From the NCBI RefSeq assembly GCF_026001925.1, contig NZ_AP021869.1, positions 682,001 to 746,000 on the forward strand: DNA of 64,000 bases, read 5' to 3'. Made by a program: the position numbers and the translations under genes. Positions within the stretch are counted from its first letter, which is position 1, and each line of letters opens with the position of its first letter. This document shows, piece by piece, positions 1 through 7,918 of this stretch. Under the pieces are notes generated by a model, which was not told the DNA's origin, did no database searches, and saw only the letters and a list, made by a program, of their open reading frames with translations. This stretch comes from Vibrio gangliei. GTDB taxonomy: Bacteria; Pseudomonadota; Gammaproteobacteria; Enterobacterales; Vibrionaceae.

Positions 1-1095
1 CTGTTTGCCAGCCGGCCCGAGATCATGGGGTGGGTGCTGGGCATCGTTTACCGCGTCATTGCCACGCACCTGGTCAAGAAAGCGGGCCATACCCACCAAG
101 TGGCCAAGACGGGCGCGGTCACCCTGATCCAGCGTTTTGGATCGGCGCTCAATCTGAATGTTCACTTCCACATGCTGTTTCTCGACGGTGTGTATGTCGA
201 GCAATCCCACGGCTCAGCGCGTTTCCGCTGGGTCAAGGCGCCGACCAGCCCAGAGCTCACCCAGCTGACGCACACCATCGCCCACCGGGTGGGTCGCTAT
301 CTGGAACGGCAAGGCCTGCTGGAACGGGATGTCGAAAACAGCTATCTGGCCTCGGATGCGGTGGATGACGACCCGATGACACCCCTGCTGGGGCACTCGA
401 TCACTTACCGTATCGCTGTCGGTTCACAGGCGGGGCGAAAGGTGTTCACTTTGCAAACTCTGCCGACCAGTGGTGATCCGTTCGGTGACGGGATTGGCAA
501 GGTAGCCGGGTCCAGCCTGCACGCCGGCGTGGCGGCCAGGGCCGATGAACGCAAGAAGCTCGAACGGCTGTGCCGGTACATCAGCCGCCCGGCGGTATCC
601 GAGAAGCGGCTGTCGTTAACACGAGGCGGCAACGTGCGCTACCAGCTCAAGACGCCGTACCGGGACGGCACCACGCACGTCATTTTCGAACCATTGGATT
701 TCATTGCAAGGCTGGCCGCCCTGGTACCGAAGCCCAGAGTCAACCTAACCCGCTTCCACGGGGTGTTCGCACCCAACAGTCGGCACCGGGCGTTGGTCAC
801 GCCGGCAAAACGGGGCAGGGGCAACAAGGTCAGGGTGGCTGATGAACCGGCAACACCAGCACAACGGCGAGCGTCGATGACATGGGCGCAACGGCTCAAG
901 CGTGTTTTCAATATCGACATCGAGACCTGCAGCGGCTGCGGCGGCGCCATGAAAGTCATCGCCTGCATTGAAGACCCTATAGTGATCAAGCAGATCCTTG
1001 ATCACCTGAAGCACAAAGCCGAAACCAGCGGGACCAGGGCGTTACCCGAAAGCCGGGCGCCACCGGCTGAGCTGCTCCTGGGTCTGTTTGACTGA
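1..1095 (+). CDS. rcr2: ISCR2 rolling-circle transposase, 5'-truncated by window edge
   Basis: The open frame runs from the first base to a TGA at 1093-1095 and corresponds to about residues 134-497 of the full 497-residue protein at 3886-5379. It keeps the HUH motif (VHFHMLFLDG), in which two histidines bind the metal used for DNA nicking, a Tyr in RYISRPAVS that may be the nucleophile, and a C-terminal Cys pair (CSGCGG). The N-terminal Cys cluster lies outside the window. The protein is an IS91-type single-strand DNA transposase acting on its own oriIS and terIS ends. Whether this copy is complete cannot be judged here. Confidence 0.93.
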   Translation: MFASRPEIMGWVLGIVYRVIATHLVKKAGHTHQVAKTGAVTLIQRFGSALNLNVHFHMLFLDGVYVEQSHGSARFRWVKAPTSPELTQLTHTIAHRVGRYLERQGLLERDVENSYLASDAVDDDPMTPLLGHSITYRIAVGSQAGRKVFTLQTLPTSGDPFGDGIGKVAGSSLHAGVAARADERKKLERLCRYISRPAVSEKRLSLTRGGNVRYQLKTPYRDGTTHVIFEPLDFIARLAALVPKPRVNLTRFHGVFAPNSRHRALVTPAKRGRGNKVRVADEPATPAQRRASMTWAQRLKRVFNIDIETCSGCGGAMKVIACIEDPIVIKQILDHLKHKAETSGTRALPESRAPPAELLLGLFD

Positions 1096-1308
1096 CGAGC
1101 CTGAAGGCCAACGATACCAATCAAAATGCTGCGTTCACAGCGCCGCGGCAGGGATCCGCCGTGCTGGTTGTCGGAAAAGGAGCCGCTAGTGGGAAAGAGG
1201 AGGGTAAATTTTCAGCGTTGCTGGCTCCCCGTCAGCCGGATTGGGTTGCATCGCAGGGGTGTCGAAAGAGTCAACTGCGGTCCAAAGCTGTTGGACTTGG
1301 GTGAAAAG

Positions 1309-1330
1309 GGCGTTTATTCTTCCTATACGT
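1309..1330 (+). other. oriIS-like end of ISCR2 copy A
   Basis: GGCGTTTATTCTTCCTATACGT lies where the two ISCR2 copies stop being identical, about 215 bp after the transposase stop. ISCR elements initiate rolling-circle replication at a conserved oriIS of the general form GCGTTTGAACTTCCTATAC, which this resembles. Different DNA follows each copy: a relaxase fragment here, glmM at copy B. Confidence 0.75.
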
Positions 1331-2010
1331 GCCGCGTTCCAGGCGGCGACTATGAGGGCTATGTCGATGCCCATGTGCGCCGGCTGGAGGCGCTACGCCG
1401 GGCCGGTATCGTCGAGCGGATCGACGCCGACCAATGGCGCATCCCCGATGATCTGGTCAGCCGTGCCGCCGCCCATGACGCCGGCCGAGACAGTCAGGCC
1501 AGCGTTCGCGTCCTTTCCCCGGTCGATCTGAACAAACAGATCGGATCGGACGGCGCGACCTGGCTGGACCGGCGGCTGATCCACGGCGAGACGGCCGACC
1601 TTGCGCCAACCGGCTTCGGGCAACAAGTCCGCGAAGCCATGGACCAGCGCCGCGAGCACCATATCGAACAGGGCGACGCCACCCGCAGCCGGGACAGCCG
1701 CGTCTTCTACCGGCGCAACCTTCTCGCCATCCTGCGGGAGCGCGAGGTAGCCGGCGTCGGATCGGATATGGCTTTGAGTAAGGGCCTGCCGTTCCGCGCC
1801 GCCACGGACGGCGAGAGCGTCAGCGGCAAGTTTACCGGAACCGTGCATCTATCGAGCGGCAAGTTCGCCGTGGTCGAGAAATCCCATGAGTTCACCCTTG
1901 TCCCGTGGCGGCCGATCATCGACCGCCAACTCGGCCGCGAGGTTATGGGCATCGTGCAGGGCGGGTCGGTGTCGTGGCAGTTAGGGCGGCAGAGGGGGCT
2001 GGAACGCTGA
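1331..2010 (+). pseudogene. Relaxase/VirD2-like (DUF3363) C-terminal fragment
   Basis: An open frame continuing out of the ISCR2 end encodes about 226 residues resembling the C-terminal DUF3363 region of VirD2/TraI-type relaxases of IncP-like or integrative elements (YEGYVDAHVRRLEALRRAG, then FTGTVHLSSGKFAVVEKS near the end). The N-terminal nicking domain is missing because ISCR2 replaced it. The high GC content agrees with a foreign plasmid or ICE origin. A virD2 fragment between ISCR2 and floR is a commonly described arrangement. The piece has no start of its own and is probably not functional. Confidence 0.8.
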
Positions 2011-2090
2011 GTGCGCCCATGCCGCATTGCGAAGCAAAAGATAATCGGATAAAATGTAGCAATTCATATTCGTAAGCGTGGAGTAATCAG

Positions 2091-2120
2091 ATGGGAAATT
2101 CCAAGTCAGCAGACAAGTAA
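2091..2120 (+). CDS. floR leader peptide, 9 residues
   Basis: ATG followed by eight codons and TAA encodes MGNSKSADK. A GGAG ribosome-binding site sits 8 bases upstream (GGAGTAATCAG-ATG). The peptide closely matches the 9-residue leader MSTSKNADK that I recall for cmlA, where chloramphenicol-stalled ribosomes on the leader release translation of the efflux gene. It lies about 107 bp before floR, and a strong hairpin starts directly after its stop. I infer the same kind of translational attenuation here. Confidence 0.72.
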   Translation: MGNSKSADK

Positions 2121-2149
2121 GCCGCAACAACCAGTATTGTTGTTGCGGC
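2121..2149 (+). promoter_or_regulatory. Attenuator hairpin between leader and floR
   Basis: GCCGCAACAA and TTGTTGCGGC form a perfect 10-bp stem around a 9-nt loop, beginning immediately after the leader stop codon. No T-run follows, so it does not look like an intrinsic terminator. A ribosome stalled on the leader could melt it. The floR ribosome-binding site (GAGGG near 2212) is about 65 nt further on, so any occlusion would need an additional pairing that I did not resolve. Confidence 0.65.
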
Positions 2150-2226
2150 GCTCTGTAAGGCTAGTCTCATCTGATTGCTGACGAGCAGACGTCGCCCGGT
2201 ATTCCTTAATCGAGGGTTGATTCGTC

Positions 2227-3441
2227 ATGACCACCACACGCCCCGCGTGGGCCTATACGCTGCCGGCAGCACTGCTGCTGATGGCTCCTTTCGACATCCT
2301 CGCTTCACTGGCGATGGATATTTATCTCCCTGTCGTTCCAGCGATGCCCGGCATCCTGAACACGACGCCCGCTATGATCCAACTCACGTTGAGCCTCTAT
2401 ATGGTGATGCTCGGCGTGGGCCAGGTGATTTTTGGTCCGCTCTCAGACAGAATCGGGCGACGGCCAATTCTACTTGCGGGCGCAACGGCTTTCGTCATTG
2501 CGTCTCTGGGAGCAGCTTGGTCTTCAACTGCACCGGCCTTTGTCGCTTTCCGTCTACTTCAAGCAGTGGGCGCGTCGGCCATGCTGGTGGCGACGTTCGC
2601 GACGGTTCGCGACGTTTATGCCAACCGTCCTGAGGGTGTCGTCATCTACGGCCTTTTCAGTTCGATGCTGGCGTTCGTGCCTGCGCTCGGCCCTATCGCC
2701 GGAGTATTGATCGGCGAGTTCTTGGGATGGCAGGCGATATTCATTACTTTGGCTATACTGGCGATGCTCGCACTCCTAAATGCGGGTTTCAGGTGGCACG
2801 AAACCCGCCCTCTGGATCAAGTCAAGACGCGCCGATCTGTCTTGCCGATCTTCGCGAGTCCGGCTTTTTGGGTTTACACTGTCGGCTTTAGCGCCGGTAT
2901 GGGCACCTACTTCGTCTTCTTCTCGACGGCTCCCCGTGTGCTCATAGGCCAAGCGGAATATTCCGAGATCGGATTCAGCTTTGCCTTCGCCACTGTCGCG
3001 CTTGTAATGATCGTGACAACCCGTTTCGCGAAGTCCTTTGTCGCCAGATGGGGCATCGCAGGATGCGTGGCGCGTGGGATGGCGTTGCTTGTTTGCGGAG
3101 CGGTCCTGTTGGGGATCGGCGAACTTTACGGCTCGCCGTCATTCCTCACCTTCATCCTACCGATGTGGGTTGTCGCGGTCGGTATTGTCTTCACGGTGTC
3201 CGTTACCGCGAACGGCGCTTTGGCAGAGTTCGACGACATCGCGGGATCAGCGGTCGCGTTCTACTTCTGCGTTCAAAGCCTGATAGTCAGCATTGTCGGG
3301 ACATTGGCGGTGGCACTTTTAAACGGTGACACAGCGTGGCCCGTGATCTGTTACGCCACGGCGATGGCGGTACTGGTTTCGTTGGGGCTGGTGCTCCTTC
3401 GGCTCCGTGGGGCTGCCACCGAGAAGTCGCCAGTCGTCTAA
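2227..3441 (+). CDS. floR: Florfenicol/chloramphenicol efflux transporter FloR
   Basis: A 404-residue major facilitator superfamily exporter of the DHA1 (Bcr/CmlA) type that pumps chloramphenicol and florfenicol across the inner membrane in exchange for protons. Twelve hydrophobic segments are evident, with the motif C-type region LDIYLP-like sequence near residue 32 (MDIYLPVVPAMPG) and the MFS motif A loop GPLSDRIGRRPI around residues 71-82. Length equals that of FloR. The ATG at 2227 is preceded by GAGGG at about 9 nt. It sits between a relaxase fragment and a truncated lysR inside two ISCR2 copies, the usual floR context. Regulation by the leader peptide and hairpin upstream is likely. Confidence 0.97.
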   Translation: MTTTRPAWAYTLPAALLLMAPFDILASLAMDIYLPVVPAMPGILNTTPAMIQLTLSLYMVMLGVGQVIFGPLSDRIGRRPILLAGATAFVIASLGAAWSSTAPAFVAFRLLQAVGASAMLVATFATVRDVYANRPEGVVIYGLFSSMLAFVPALGPIAGVLIGEFLGWQAIFITLAILAMLALLNAGFRWHETRPLDQVKTRRSVLPIFASPAFWVYTVGFSAGMGTYFVFFSTAPRVLIGQAEYSEIGFSFAFATVALVMIVTTRFAKSFVARWGIAGCVARGMALLVCGAVLLGIGELYGSPSFLTFILPMWVVAVGIVFTVSVTANGALAEFDDIAGSAVAFYFCVQSLIVSIVGTLAVALLNGDTAWPVICYATAMAVLVSLGLVLLRLRGAATEKSPVV

Positions 3442-3468
3442 CCGACGACTGGTAGCAGGCCCGCTCCG

Positions 3469-3774
3469 ATGCGGCGCACTAACCATCGAAACCTCGTGAA
3501 TGTCGGTATCCTGTCTGGCAGGATACCGCTCATTTCCCTTGTTCAGTTCATCGCCGTCGCCGAGCATCTGAATTTTCGGCATGCGGCCAAGGCACTTGGT
3601 ATCAGCCAGTCGAGCGTCAGCGCGCGTGTGAAAGCGCTGGAGGATAACCTTGGTGTCCTGCTATTTGAGCGCCATGCGCGGGGCGTTCGGCTAACAGACG
3701 CAGGCAGGCACTTCATGGAGCGTGTCACGGCGGGTGTCGATCAACTCGATCACGCAGTGAAGACCGCGGAGTGA
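3469..3774 (+). pseudogene. LysR-family regulator, 3'-truncated by ISCR2
   Basis: The frame encodes 101 residues with a clear LysR helix-turn-helix (FIAVAEHLNFRHAAKALGIS, then SSVSARVKALEDNLGVLLFE) but no effector-binding domain; LysR proteins are normally about 300 residues. The reading breaks where ISCR2 copy B should begin (about 3760), so the last residues belong to the element. This fragment regularly accompanies floR. It may bind DNA but lacks the sensing and tetramerisation region, so regulatory function is doubtful. The start is uncertain, since residues before GRIPLISLVQF look non-homologous. Confidence 0.85.
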
Positions 3775-3885
3775 CGGGCACTGGCTGGCAATGTCTAGCA
3801 ACGGCAGGCATTTCGGCTGAGGGTAAAAGAACTTTCCGCTAAGCGATAGACTGTATGTAAACACAGTATTGCAAGGACGCGGAAC

Positions 3886-5379
3886 ATGCCTCATGTGGCG
3901 GCCAGGACGGCCAGCCGGGATCGGGATACTGGTCGTTACCAGAGCCACCGACCCGAGCAAACCCTTCTCTATCAGATCGTTGACGAGTATTACCCGGCAT
4001 TCGCTGCGCTTATGGCAGAGCAGGGAAAGGAATTGCCGGGCTATGTGCAACGGGAATTTGAAGAATTTCTCCAATGCGGGCGGCTGGAGCATGGCTTTCT
4101 ACGGGTTCGCTGCGAGTCTTGCCACGCCGAGCACCTGGTCGCTTTCAGCTGTAAGCGTCGCGGTTTCTGCCCGAGCTGTGGGGCGCGGCGGATGGCCGAA
4201 AGTGCCGCCTTGCTGGTTGATGAAGTACTGCCTGAACAACCCATGCGTCAGTGGGTGTTGAGCTTCCCGTTTCAGCTGCGTTTCCTGTTTGCCAGCCGGC
4301 CCGAGATCATGGGGTGGGTGCTGGGCATCGTTTACCGCGTCATTGCCACGCACCTGGTCAAGAAAGCGGGCCATACCCACCAAGTGGCCAAGACGGGCGC
4401 GGTCACCCTGATCCAGCGTTTTGGATCGGCGCTCAATCTGAATGTTCACTTCCACATGCTGTTTCTCGACGGTGTGTATGTCGAGCAATCCCACGGCTCA
4501 GCGCGTTTCCGCTGGGTCAAGGCGCCGACCAGCCCAGAGCTCACCCAGCTGACGCACACCATCGCCCACCGGGTGGGTCGCTATCTGGAACGGCAAGGCC
4601 TGCTGGAACGGGATGTCGAAAACAGCTATCTGGCCTCGGATGCGGTGGATGACGACCCGATGACACCCCTGCTGGGGCACTCGATCACTTACCGTATCGC
4701 TGTCGGTTCACAGGCGGGGCGAAAGGTGTTCACTTTGCAAACTCTGCCGACCAGTGGTGATCCGTTCGGTGACGGGATTGGCAAGGTAGCCGGGTCCAGC
4801 CTGCACGCCGGCGTGGCGGCCAGGGCCGATGAACGCAAGAAGCTCGAACGGCTGTGCCGGTACATCAGCCGCCCGGCGGTATCCGAGAAGCGGCTGTCGT
4901 TAACACGAGGCGGCAACGTGCGCTACCAGCTCAAGACGCCGTACCGGGACGGCACCACGCACGTCATTTTCGAACCATTGGATTTCATTGCAAGGCTGGC
5001 CGCCCTGGTACCGAAGCCCAGAGTCAACCTAACCCGCTTCCACGGGGTGTTCGCACCCAACAGTCGGCACCGGGCGTTGGTCACGCCGGCAAAACGGGGC
5101 AGGGGCAACAAGGTCAGGGTGGCTGATGAACCGGCAACACCAGCACAACGGCGAGCGTCGATGACATGGGCGCAACGGCTCAAGCGTGTTTTCAATATCG
5201 ACATCGAGACCTGCAGCGGCTGCGGCGGCGCCATGAAAGTCATCGCCTGCATTGAAGACCCTATAGTGATCAAGCAGATCCTTGATCACCTGAAGCACAA
5301 AGCCGAAACCAGCGGGACCAGGGCGTTACCCGAAAGCCGGGCGCCACCGGCTGAGCTGCTCCTGGGTCTGTTTGACTGA
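3886..5379 (+). CDS. rcr2: ISCR2 rolling-circle transposase
   Basis: A 497-residue IS91-family Y1/Y2 HUH transposase, full length for ISCR2. In order: an N-terminal Cys/His zinc cluster (CESCHAEHLV, then GFCPSCGARR, about residues 77-105), the HUH metal site VHFHMLFLDG near residue 190, a probable catalytic Tyr in RYISRPAVS, and a C-terminal CSGCGG. It nicks at oriIS and drives rolling-circle movement that can run past terIS and mobilise neighbouring genes. The ATG at 3886 follows a stretch with GGA about 10 nt upstream. Both copies in the window read the same way, towards a foreign fragment. Confidence 0.96.
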   Translation: MPHVAARTASRDRDTGRYQSHRPEQTLLYQIVDEYYPAFAALMAEQGKELPGYVQREFEEFLQCGRLEHGFLRVRCESCHAEHLVAFSCKRRGFCPSCGARRMAESAALLVDEVLPEQPMRQWVLSFPFQLRFLFASRPEIMGWVLGIVYRVIATHLVKKAGHTHQVAKTGAVTLIQRFGSALNLNVHFHMLFLDGVYVEQSHGSARFRWVKAPTSPELTQLTHTIAHRVGRYLERQGLLERDVENSYLASDAVDDDPMTPLLGHSITYRIAVGSQAGRKVFTLQTLPTSGDPFGDGIGKVAGSSLHAGVAARADERKKLERLCRYISRPAVSEKRLSLTRGGNVRYQLKTPYRDGTTHVIFEPLDFIARLAALVPKPRVNLTRFHGVFAPNSRHRALVTPAKRGRGNKVRVADEPATPAQRRASMTWAQRLKRVFNIDIETCSGCGGAMKVIACIEDPIVIKQILDHLKHKAETSGTRALPESRAPPAELLLGLFD

Positions 5380-5592
5380 CGAGCCTGAAGGCCAACGATA
5401 CCAATCAAAATGCTGCGTTCACAGCGCCGCGGCAGGGATCCGCCGTGCTGGTTGTCGGAAAAGGAGCCGCTAGTGGGAAAGAGGAGGGTAAATTTTCAGC
5501 GTTGCTGGCTCCCCGTCAGCCGGATTGGGTTGCATCGCAGGGGTGTCGAAAGAGTCAACTGCGGTCCAAAGCTGTTGGACTTGGGTGAAAAG

Positions 5593-5614
5593 GGCGTTTA
5601 TTCTTCCTATACGT
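5593..5614 (+). other. oriIS-like end of ISCR2 copy B
   Basis: The same 22 bases as at 1309-1330. The sequence to the right (from 5615) is glmM on the opposite strand, so this is the junction between the element and the sul2-glmM segment. Confidence 0.75.
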
Positions 5615-5857
5615 TGTCGGCAGCGGGCCAAAAAGGAATACGTCCATGCCCATCGAGGTGAAACCGGCTGTGAGCGCGGGTTCAAGCATATAGCCCGACA
5701 GGCGCGTATCCTTGCCGATCACGACACGATGGCGGTGGTCACCGCGACGAAAGACACGGCCAGCCGCCATGCCGACGCGCAAGGCGGTTTCCGCCGTCAT
5801 CGCGCCTTCGTTGGCTTTGCCACGAATACCGTCTGTGCCGAAATATTTGCGCACCAT
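5615..5857 (-). pseudogene. glmM: Phosphoglucosamine mutase N-terminal fragment
   Basis: Reading from 5857, about 81 residues match the start of GlmM ([18 protein letters not shown], then [20 protein letters not shown]). GlmM converts glucosamine-6-phosphate to glucosamine-1-phosphate for cell-wall synthesis. The gene is cut by the ISCR2 oriIS end before the active-site Ser loop (TASHNP) that full GlmM carries near residue 100, so it cannot be catalytic. It follows sul2 by 86 bp in the same direction, mirroring the chromosomal folP-glmM order from which sul2 is thought to have been captured. Confidence 0.93.
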
Positions 5858-5943
5858 AAGGTCGATTATCCTGTCGTCGGGTCGCCCTCAAAGGGGACAT
5901 GCCTGCTGAACCGCGAATATAGAGAAATATCCCGAATGTGCAG

Positions 5944-6759
5944 TTAACGAATTCTTGCGGTTTCTTTCAGCGCCGCCAATACCGCCAGCCCGTCGCGCAA
6001 GGGGCGCGGCTCGTGTGTGCGGATGAAGTCAGCTCCACCTGCGGCGGCGGCAAGCTCTGCAGCGAGTGTCGCGGCCCCGACATCCCCCGGACCACGGCCT
6101 GTGAGCGCGCGCAGAAAGGATTTGCGCGAAACAGACAGAAGCACCGGCAAATCGAAGCGCAGCCGCAATTCATCGAACCGCGCCAGCACCGAGAGCGAGG
6201 TTTCGGGAGCAGCCCCCAGAAAAAACCCCATGCCGGGATCAAGGACAAGGCGGTTGCGTTTGATACCGGCACCCGTCAGCGCCGCGATGCGCGCGTCAAA
6301 GAACGCCGCAATGTGATCCATGATGTCGCCAGCGGGTGCCTCGCGCCGATCTGCCTGCCCGTCTTGCACCGAATGCATAACGACGAGTTTGGCAGATGAT
6401 TTCGCCAATTGCGGATAGAACGCAGCGTCTGGAAAACCGCGAATATCATTGAGATAGGCCACACCACGCGACAAGGCATAGGCTTGCGTCGCGGGTTGAT
6501 AACTGTCGAGCGAGACGGGAATGCCATCTGCCTTGAGCGCGTCCAGCACCGGCGCGATACGCGCGATTTCTGTGTCGGACGAAACAGGCGCGGCGTCGGG
6601 ATTGCTGGATGCCGGACCGAGGTCGATCACATCTGCCCCCTCGGCCATCAGCTTACGCGCCTGCGCAATGGCTGCGTCTGGCGCCAGATACCGGCCTCCA
6701 TCGGAGAAACTGTCCGAGGTTATGTTGACGATGCCGAAAATGATGAGCGATTTATTCAT
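5944..6759 (-). CDS. sul2: Sulfonamide-resistant dihydropteroate synthase Sul2
   Basis: A 271-residue dihydropteroate synthase, the exact length of Sul2. It condenses p-aminobenzoate with the pterin pyrophosphate but binds sulfonamides poorly, so it bypasses the inhibited chromosomal FolP. Visible motifs: the N-terminal GIVNITSDSFSDGG pterin/Mg-binding loop, DLGPASSNPDAAPVS, and VLDPGMGFF. The next gene is a glmM fragment and then ISCR2, the standard sul2-glmM'-ISCR2 arrangement. A TAATAATAATAAT run lies just upstream of the start codon on the opposite strand. It confers resistance independently of floR. Confidence 0.98.
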   Translation of the reverse strand: MNKSLIIFGIVNITSDSFSDGGRYLAPDAAIAQARKLMAEGADVIDLGPASSNPDAAPVSSDTEIARIAPVLDALKADGIPVSLDSYQPATQAYALSRGVAYLNDIRGFPDAAFYPQLAKSSAKLVVMHSVQDGQADRREAPAGDIMDHIAAFFDARIAALTGAGIKRNRLVLDPGMGFFLGAAPETSLSVLARFDELRLRFDLPVLLSVSRKSFLRALTGRGPGDVGAATLAAELAAAAGGADFIRTHEPRPLRDGLAVLAALKETARIR

Positions 6760-7312
6760 GGGGGCTTCTATAATAATAATAATCGAGCATGAGTCTCATA
6801 CGGATGCTCGGGTCGAAAGGGAATCCCCAGGCGAGTAACCTGTTTGCGGTGATCCATTAGCTGCAGGAGCAGAATAGCATACATCTGGAAGCAAAGCCAG
6901 GAAAGCGGCCTATGGAGCTGTGCGGCAGCGCTCAGTAGGCAATTTTTCAAAATATTGTTAAGCCTTTTCTGAGCATGGTATTTTTCATGGTATTACCAAT
7001 TAGCAGGAAAATAAGCCATTGAATATAAAAGATAAAAATGTCTTGTTTACAATAGAGTGGGAATAATGCTCCTTTAAGAAAGGTCTGGTATTAACAAGCA
7101 CTAAATCATACTTAAGTCCGCGTAATTGCGGACTTTTTTTGTTTTTGGCTTAGTTATTTTTGGCAATGTCTGGCAACACCAAGCACGGTTTGACCGTGGT
7201 ATTTTGATGGGTATGATTCATCGGTAATGCCATGGATTACGCCCGATAGATTAATCTCTAGTTTTTTAGAGGTTTTTCAGCATGGTATCAAACAAGAGTA
7301 ATAGGTCGAAAC
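6760..7312. other. 553-bp gap upstream of sul2 with one terminator
   Basis: No open frame with credible coding features was found. Near sul2 the DNA keeps the character of the mobile segment; from about 6950 it becomes AT-rich. It holds a terminator hairpin (listed separately) and a 16-mer at 7163-7178 differing by one base from 3786-3801 near the left part of ISCR2. The sul2 promoter should lie at 6760-6900, but I could not fix its hexamers with confidence. Confidence 0.6.
7114..7140 (+). terminator. Rho-independent terminator
   Basis: AAGTCCGC and GCGGACTT pair around TAATT-like loop bases, followed by a run of seven T. No gene reading into it is present between 6760 and 7114 on this strand, so it may be the leftover terminator of a host gene deleted or displaced by the resistance block. 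Confidence 0.8.
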
Positions 7313-7494
7313 ATGCTCACTGATACCAAGCTACGCAATCTCAAACCCAAAGATAAGCTTTACAAAGTCAATGACCGTGATGGCCTCTATGTTGCTGTGA
7401 CCACAGCGGGCTCTATTTCTTTTCGCTACAACTACTCAATCAATGGCAGACAAGAAACCATTACCTTTGGTCGCTAGATACAACATCTGGCAAT
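7313..7494 (+). pseudogene. Tyrosine integrase N-terminal stub, frameshifted
   Basis: From ATG 7313 the frame gives the start of a DUF4102 (Arm-binding) integrase: MLTDTKLRNLKPKDKLYKVN, then DGLYVAVTTAGSISFRYNY and ETITFGR, ending at TAG 7475-7477. If one base is restored in TA-GAT, the frame continues as RYDTTSGN, as expected for this family, up to about 7494, where an IS5-family transposase sequence takes over. Only about 60 of roughly 400 residues remain and no catalytic domain is present. The integrase probably belonged to the element that delivered the sul2 segment or to an earlier island. Confidence 0.75.
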
Positions 7495-7882
7495 TGATGC
7501 CACTGGCCTCAAGGTTTATGGCGAAGGTGAATGGAAGGTCAAGAAGCATGGAACTGATGGGAAGCGAAGAGTCTGGCGTAAGCTGCATATCGCGGTAGAT
7601 ACAAGCACCCACGAAATAGTCGCAGCAGAGCTGAGCTTATCTAACGTAACTGATGCCGAAGTGCTCCCCAACTTACTCAAGCAGACACGTCGTAAAATCA
7701 TTGAGATATCAGGCGATGGCGCTTATGACACAAGGAATTGCCATGATGCTATACGGTTCAAGCGAGCGGTTCCGCTTATCCCGCCACGAGAAGGGACTAC
7801 CTTCTGGGAACAAGGACACACTCGCAATTTAGCAGTAGGTTGTCAGAAGCTCTTTGTCAAAGCGCAGTGTATCGCCGAATAG
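7484..7882 (+). pseudogene. IS5-family (IS903 group) transposase fragment
   Basis: The frame from 7484 encodes about 132 residues of an IS5-family DDE transposase: HLAIDATGLKVYGEGEWKVK with the first catalytic Asp, then GDGAYDTRNCHDAI with the second Asp, then LIPPREGTTFWEQGH. It ends at TAG 7880-7882 after a divergent tail (FVKAQCIAE), before the conserved Glu-containing C-terminus. Both the N-terminal part and the C-terminal end, including the terminal repeats, are missing. It points rightwards towards gdhA, which is convergent to it. Confidence 0.85.
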
Positions 7883-7887
7883 TGTTA

Positions 7888-7910
7888 AGCCAGCAGTCCG
7901 GCTGCTGGCT
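7888..7910 (-). terminator. Hairpin downstream of gdhA
   Basis: AGCCAGCAG and CTGCTGGCT form a 9-bp stem with a 5-nt loop 9 bases beyond the gdhA stop. The T-tract on the minus strand is weak, so it could be a terminator or only a stabilising 3' hairpin. Confidence 0.55.
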
Positions 7911-7918
7911 ATTGTGAA

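Larger units (their letters stand above)
1..1330 (+). mobile_element. ISCR2 (ISVsa3-like) copy A, left part outside window
   Basis: This stretch matches 4285-5614 base for base wherever I compared the two, at a constant offset of 4284, so it is the right-hand part of a second ISCR2 element. The match stops at 1330/5614, the expected oriIS boundary. ISCR elements are IS91-like and are thought to move by rolling-circle transposition, carrying DNA next to them. The element lies in direct orientation to copy B, and the two copies bracket the floR segment. Confidence 0.93.
3761..5614 (+). mobile_element. ISCR2 (ISVsa3-like) copy B, complete
   Basis: Complete element containing the 497-codon transposase and ending at the same oriIS-like base as copy A. 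The left (terIS) boundary is inferred from the known length of about 1.85 kb and from where the lysR reading ends, so it may be off by tens of bases. No terminal inverted repeats are expected for this IS91-like group. It joins the truncated lysR on the left to a glmM fragment on the right. Confidence 0.88.

Noticed and set aside
1126..1330. A 294-residue chimeric protein starting in the ISCR2 end and running into the relaxase fragment.
   Set aside because: The first ~68 residues are ISCR2 non-coding end. The real gene content is only the DUF3363 fragment from 1331.
5555..5614. Extension of the GlmM frame into ISCR2.
   Set aside because: Similarity to GlmM ends at the oriIS boundary; the remaining residues (TYRKNKRPF) are readings of the IS end.
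3786..7178. A 16-mer at 7163-7178 that matches 3786-3801 at 15 of 16 bases, considered as evidence for an att or IS end pair.
   Set aside because: One short imperfect match in a 4-kb comparison can occur by chance, and no other end features accompany it.
7661..7882. A stand-alone 73-residue gene starting at an internal Met.
   Set aside because: It is the middle of the IS5-family DDE domain; the homologous reading extends upstream to about 7484.
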